From Amphiura filiformis (taxonomy: Eukaryota > Echinodermata > Ophiuroidea > Amphilepidida > Amphiuridae): 64,000 bases of DNA. The stretch is from the NCBI RefSeq assembly GCF_039555335.1, contig NC_092628.1, positions 99,405,893 to 99,469,892 of the forward strand, in the 5' to 3' direction. Under the pieces are notes generated by a model, which worked only from the letters and a program-made list of their open reading frames with translations, had not been told where the DNA came from and searched no databases. Positions 59,235 to 64,000 of the stretch are shown here, one piece after another (within the stretch, counting starts at the first letter, position 1; each line of letters opens with the position of its first letter). A program made the position numbers and the translations under genes.

Positions 59235-60760
59235 ATCCGCCATTTCAGGCACATTTACTTTCTAAACAAAAGAGACTTCCTTTTGATTTCGTTTTCAGAC
59301 TAGTTTTGACATTTCGTGAAAAAGTTATTCCATACTTAATGTCTAATCTGTAGTTATTTTTGGTATAATGGGTGTAAAATATTGATAAGGGAGTGGTAGA
59401 CATTGAACAGTTATTGTAAGCAAAAGGCAAAATAAATGAAATAAAATGATAAATGAAATATTTAACAATTTTGTAAATTTTCTCTTAGCTATTTCGAGTT
59501 TGTTCTCAAGAACTGCAACATTTTCATGTGTCATTCAGCAATACACGTGGCACATTATTGTGGCAATGGATTTTGAACGGGCTGTGTAATGTTATAGCCT
59601 ACTCGACAATAAACTTTGGTTCGTTAAAAACCTTTTATTCAGGGTTATGCTCAGTGTAGGTGTAGGTGGGGTGACATAACTTCAGTCACTCAACATTTAG
59701 CCATGTTAATTAAGGGTAGATGCGATATTGTTGGTCGAATCAGCCAAAAAATCGATGTTCATTGTCTAAATCAATATATTATTGAAAAATAACTCAAGAA
59801 CCACAGGACCTACAAAAATATATCGGTGATATTTGAATTCTTCTACGTATTCGCTATGAAATGATAAATGCAATTTTTGCCAAAGCTCATTACCATTCGC
59901 AAGATGCTGTGACAGGTTAAAGTAGTTGCTAACCTTAACACGCTAGTAGAAGTACAAACCCTTATGTTTCGACACCTAAGGGAAAACATATTTTTGAAGG
60001 TCGAAACTTATTTGTATCAACTTCTTGAAATGTAATATTTGGAGAACATTATTATATAATCTCCTCCATATTTTGTCGTTTTTTACTTTTCAGCTGTTTT
60101 AATTCTTGTGACCTGTCTGGACCCTACACTTGCAGGCATCATCATGGGAATCCACATCAACAATTAAATGGCTTGCCCCAGAGAATAAGACCACTTTTTG
60201 TTTATAAATAGCCAGCCAGGTAATCCAATCGGGATGTACAACACGTTACACACTCATAAAGCACTGCCAGGTGCTCGTTGTAATCGATAAGTATCGATAT
60301 ATATTTTTCTAAAATACGTTGCTGCCTTTTTATTTAATGCACGAACCAAACACATTATCTCATATTCTTCCTGACATTATTCCATTTACTAAAGTGAATA
60401 TGAATATATTAGCCAATATAATAATTGACGTTAAACCGAGTGGCATGACAGGAGCTATATTTTACCAGTCTTAGCCATTGAACCTAGAAAAACTGAAGTG
60501 TATTACTGTTAATACATTGACCATATAAGGAATCGTATTTGTATTTTTCATAGGTGGTTCTTGTGTTAGGGTCAATTATGCATCAAAACGAAAATTTTGA
60601 TCGTTTTCCTCCTCCCGAGAATAAACATGCCCGTGAGATGGAAATGATATCCCTTACCCCTTGAGGTCTCCTTATACCATACCATTGCTCTCGGGTCAGC
60701 TTTATTTATCTAAATATTTTTGTTCAAAAACAACTATATTATATATTATATTGCATACTC
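59235..60760. other. Intergenic sequence
   Basis: No gene, inverted repeat or duplicated segment recognised. Confidence 0.5.
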
Positions 60761-60761
60761 A

Positions 60762-60790
60762 CCCCCCCCCCCCCCCCACACACACACACC
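60762..60790 (+). repeat. Poly-C and CA microsatellite
   Basis: A run of about 16 C followed by about six CA units. Confidence 0.9.
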
Positions 60791-60882
60791 TCACATACGC
60801 CAATTTTAGTTATTGCACCCACAACGGTGAACCCCTGTTTGAATTGAGGCAAAGCGAGTACATGTACATTGTGACATTTCAA

Positions 60883-61036
60883 TGTTGAAACCGTAGACTT
60901 GTACACACTTATTTAACCGTGGACCTGATATTACACATCGAATGGGGGACATATTATTACAAGCTAAATAAATATAGGTTGTTTGACCCCTACTGGGTGG
61001 GCCTTATAAGCATGGACTTCCACGGTTTCAACATAA
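60883..61036. mobile_element. Small inverted-repeat element (about 150 bp)
   Basis: ATGTTGAAACCGTAGACTTG at the left pairs with the complement of GACTTCCACGGTTTCAACAT at the right. A second GTGGAC word lies inside. Non-coding. Confidence 0.6.
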
Positions 61037-61064
61037 CCACCTTTTATGCGTGTAAATTGTAAAG

Positions 61065-61140
61065 TGTGCTGAAGCTTGTGGATCAACGTCTAGGCGTTGT
61101 GCCTGTGAGTAGCGCACTATAAATCACTGCGCTTTCTTTT
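61065..61140 (+). repeat. Probable SINE 3' fragment
   Basis: GTAGCGCACTATAAATCAC and TGCGCTTTCTTTT resemble GCGCTATAAAT-type SINE tails. No A or B box lies upstream within reach. Confidence 0.4.
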
Positions 61141-62716
61141 AAAATTCATATTAAAAGTCCACGATTGCTGAGGCATACACCCGCCTCGACATCCACACAC
61201 TTACAGAAGTAATCAACTATGTGGAAAATCCAATCTGTGGTATTTTGAAATATATACGATGAACTATTTCAAAGCACACATACCATCTCTTAGATGTCTG
61301 CTTACACGCGACTTGAAATAAGATACTTTGAGCAACAAACAAGACACTTGCAACAACATTCATTCAAATTTCATTTTGTTTAAAGTTTTATATGGCTGAA
61401 CAAAACCCAATGAAGACAAAAATGGATTAAACGTTAAATAATGCAACGGGGAGTTGCATCGAGCTGCAGCAGTTGGATAAGAGGTTCTTCAAACAACTTG
61501 ACTATTAACAGGTTTGTCTTCAAGGATCGTTGGGAGGGAATTTCAAGCCGTCGGTTTGATTGTTCCATTTTTGTTTTTACATAAGCCCTATCCACACCCA
61601 TTCTATTGTGTACATTGTATAGTATGTGTACCATAAAAGTAAGCTTTAAGTTTAATATATTTATTTAACATCGTTCCAGTTCCAGTGACAAAACTAACCT
61701 AAAACTAAAATGAATAGATTGAACCGTATTACATGTCGAATTCAGATTAAGGATTAATGAACATTCTTTTATACCCTAAGCAAGGATCTTAATCAATGTC
61801 ATATATATATTGCAGACCTACAGTATAATATTTATGAGAAGACAGCAGGCTGTTGCACAATGGTTATACAACTTAAAACACCGTACACACTTGAGGTTTC
61901 AGCACTTATTGTATTACAAGAATAACAAGGTTTGTGTTACTTGATATTAAAATTCAAGGCACTTTAGCGAGGTTGTGAGGGGAACAACTATTAACCAAAT
62001 GAACAAGGATACACACTCTATAAGGCATGTGAAATTGATGTATCTTTGGCACTTTAGGTTATTGATTAGTGAAACCTAAACCATTTGGGTTTCTGAGCTT
62101 ATGCGAAGTGTGAAGTTTTTTACTTGATGTAGGCGAGATTAGATCAATACCATCCCAACGATTACACACAGAACAAGTAAGTGCATGTTATACTCTAGAC
62201 GCTGCCGTCGAGCGACTGATTCTTGGACTGAGTCGTTTTGTCCCAGAAGAAAAGACTCGGCCTGTTCGTCAATTAATCGCTAATGGAGGTTTAAGGGTTA
62301 TTTTAGCCATCAGATCTTACAGTGTTAGCCTCAAATTTTAGCATTGTAGGTCGCTTCTTTTTAATTAGAGACTGTCTACGTGGCTTACTTATACAAAGTC
62401 TAATTCACATGATCATTTCATGAGGAATGACAGTTAATCATTGCCACTCAGTCTTACGGCCTGATATCAGCAATAAAACTACCGAATAAAACGGCAATGT
62501 TGAGCCACCATTTCCAAAATACTGAATTTATCTCGTAAGCGTATACGCACATAGGTTCCATGTGTAAGCTGGAAGTGGGAAAGCAACGTTTTGATATACA
62601 TACCGTATACATATTCTAAAAAACTGGTCTCTAAAAGACTAATGCCATACACGAATTTTTTTTAGAAAGCACATACAATTGGCATAGTATATTATAGGAC
62701 AATGATGATGTGTAAA
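61141..62716. other. Intergenic sequence
   Basis: No gene or repeat recognised. Confidence 0.5.
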
Positions 62717-63110
62717 GGGGTGAGATAGCCGAGCGGTTAAGGCGTTGTGCTGTCGGCCTGAAGAATACGATCGGCAATGGTTTCGAGCCTTGGGCTTGTC
62801 TTAGGTGAAAATTTTCTTCCTTTCCCAAAATGTTCCTTAAGCCCTGCAATGGCGTTCGGTTACACCACAGAATGTGAATGTTAAGCACGTGCAGGTATAA
62901 TAGTCAGTGTATGTGCGACGTCTCGTGGTTCGGAAGTCACGTAAAGCCGTTGGTGCTATGTTGAAGAGAAGAGGGACCATCTACGGTCATGATACCTGTA
63001 CTCACCCTCTAGGTTCATGAGGACAACCTGGGCGCGATACAACGTAAAAGTTGTCTACCCATAGATCCAGTAGAACTAGAACTAGACGTCGTTATATTTT
63101 GTTGTGTTAT
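62717..63110 (+). mobile_element. tRNA-derived SINE (Ser/Leu-like head)
   Basis: The head contains an A box, TAGCCGAGCGG at 62726-62736, followed by TTAAGGCG, the D-arm form of type II tRNAs (Ser/Leu). A B box, GGTTTCGAGCC, lies at 62779-62789. Box spacing fits a Pol III internal promoter. The acceptor and anticodon stems do not fold as a functional tRNA. A tRNA-unrelated body of about 300 bp follows (GAAAATTTTCTTCCTTTCCC, GGACAACCTGGGCGCG), ending near a TTATTAGGATTATTAGG tail. The 85-codon minus frame across it is not a gene. Confidence 0.8.
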
Positions 63111-64000
63111 TAGGATTATTAGGAAAGTGTTCATTCACGGGTGCGCTGAAAAACTGGATAATGAAGAAATTAAAGCAATTGATAGCATATTAAATATCTA
63201 GGGTTCCGTCCCCTTTACATTACTAAAGGGACTCATTGTGCTCAAAATGGTTTCCCTTATAGAAAACAATGGTAATATAAGAAAACAAATGACATGCTGA
63301 CACGAGTGTTCTTATATACCATGTATAAAGAACACATACTCCGCAAGATGTAGGAAGTGTGGGGCAGGAAGCGCCTTATAGGAGCAGCTAAACAGCGGAA
63401 CAAGTCAGACAAAAATGTTGTTTAACATATCATGTATACTAATTTGCCAGGTTCACTATTTCCTTTCCACAAGGGCTTTTAAACGAGTGATTAACATAGT
63501 CTGCTATGTGTTAGTTGATAAACAAAGAACAAACCAATTCTATACCAATGACGTAATACGCCATGTCGTAGATATGGCAAGTTAATTGTTTGTCCACAAG
63601 TTGTTTTTTCATTGACATTCCCCAAGGAAATTAGCTCTCCTACGTAACTGACCCATGATACTATCATAAGTGTGGACGTTTTAAGTTCCATTTTTATCGA
63701 CTGCTTATATTATTGCTCCCACCTCTTTTTCCTACGTAATTGTAACCGTGTTATTTTGCAACATTTTGTTCTAGACTAGATGGGATTTTTGATAACATTT
63801 ATGAAGCATAGTCATATATATTAGAAAGTTCTCCGATTTTGCCGAGTTCAAAATTAAAAACAAGAGCTTAGCTTATAAGTGATCATTGTTACAGTAGTGA
63901 TCCGTTATTACATTTTACTTCATGCAAAAATAAATCCACACATCAGTCATTTTGTTTGTGTAAACGCTCATTCTTAGGTGAACCGCAATAATAATTGAAG
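63111..64000. other. Intergenic sequence
   Basis: No gene, repeat or inverted structure is recognised up to the window edge. Confidence 0.5.

Noticed and set aside
62720..62800. Functional tRNA-Ser or tRNA-Leu gene
   Set aside because: A and B boxes are present but acceptor and anticodon stems do not pair, and a SINE body follows directly.

Overview
This is an AT-rich animal (metazoan) nuclear segment with no intact conventional gene that I can name. The signs of an animal genome are long intergenic stretches, spliceable short exons, LINE and Penelope-type retroelement debris, a tRNA-derived SINE, many non-autonomous DNA transposons with inverted repeats, microsatellites and CCTAA-type interspersed repeats. 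The style (many TTAA-flanked and fold-back elements, degenerate CCTAA runs) would suit a marine invertebrate such as an echinoderm or hemichordate, but that placement is inference.

Layout. 0-17 kb: a diverged family of direct repeat blocks recurs about every 2-5 kb (0.6, 4.5-6, 6.4-7.6, 10.8-12.4, 13.5-14.9 kb). Among them lie a candidate small secreted-peptide gene (2.4 kb), a long AAT microsatellite (6.9 kb), a CCTAA patch (9.4 kb), a dead LINE reverse transcriptase (9.7-10.1 kb) and a series of minus-strand coding-like segments (12.3-16.5 kb) that may be exons of a cell-surface protein or its remains. 18.4-20.8 kb: nested transposons, a 2.3-kb inverted-repeat element holding a 630-bp palindrome and a CCCAGCAAACAC composite. 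21.0-28.05 kb: a direct segmental duplication. The second copy carries three extra insertions (Penelope fragment, TTAA element, LINE 3' end), and the first copy serves as the empty site.

28.1-32 kb: a 47-48-bp minisatellite broken by two inverted-repeat elements. 32-44.8 kb: a dense run of MITEs and fold-backs, including a three-level nest at 40.8-42.6 kb and three TTAA-bordered elements end to end at 43.36-44.77 kb. 46.6-56.1 kb: a minus-strand terminal exon (46951-47058) beside a second large tandem duplication, whose best conserved blocks look like small exons. 57.9-59.2 kb: a near-perfect 1.1-kb palindrome with nested TTAA half-elements. 62.7-63.1 kb: a SINE with Pol III A and B boxes.

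The main story is genome dynamics. Paralogous copies record insertions before and after duplication, so element families, target sites (TTAA, TA) and order of events can be read from the sequence. Gene content is slight: one possible secreted peptide near 2.4 kb, one possible multi-exon minus-strand gene at 46.9-55.7 kb and one possible minus-strand Ig-like protein at 12.3-16.5 kb, all unproven.
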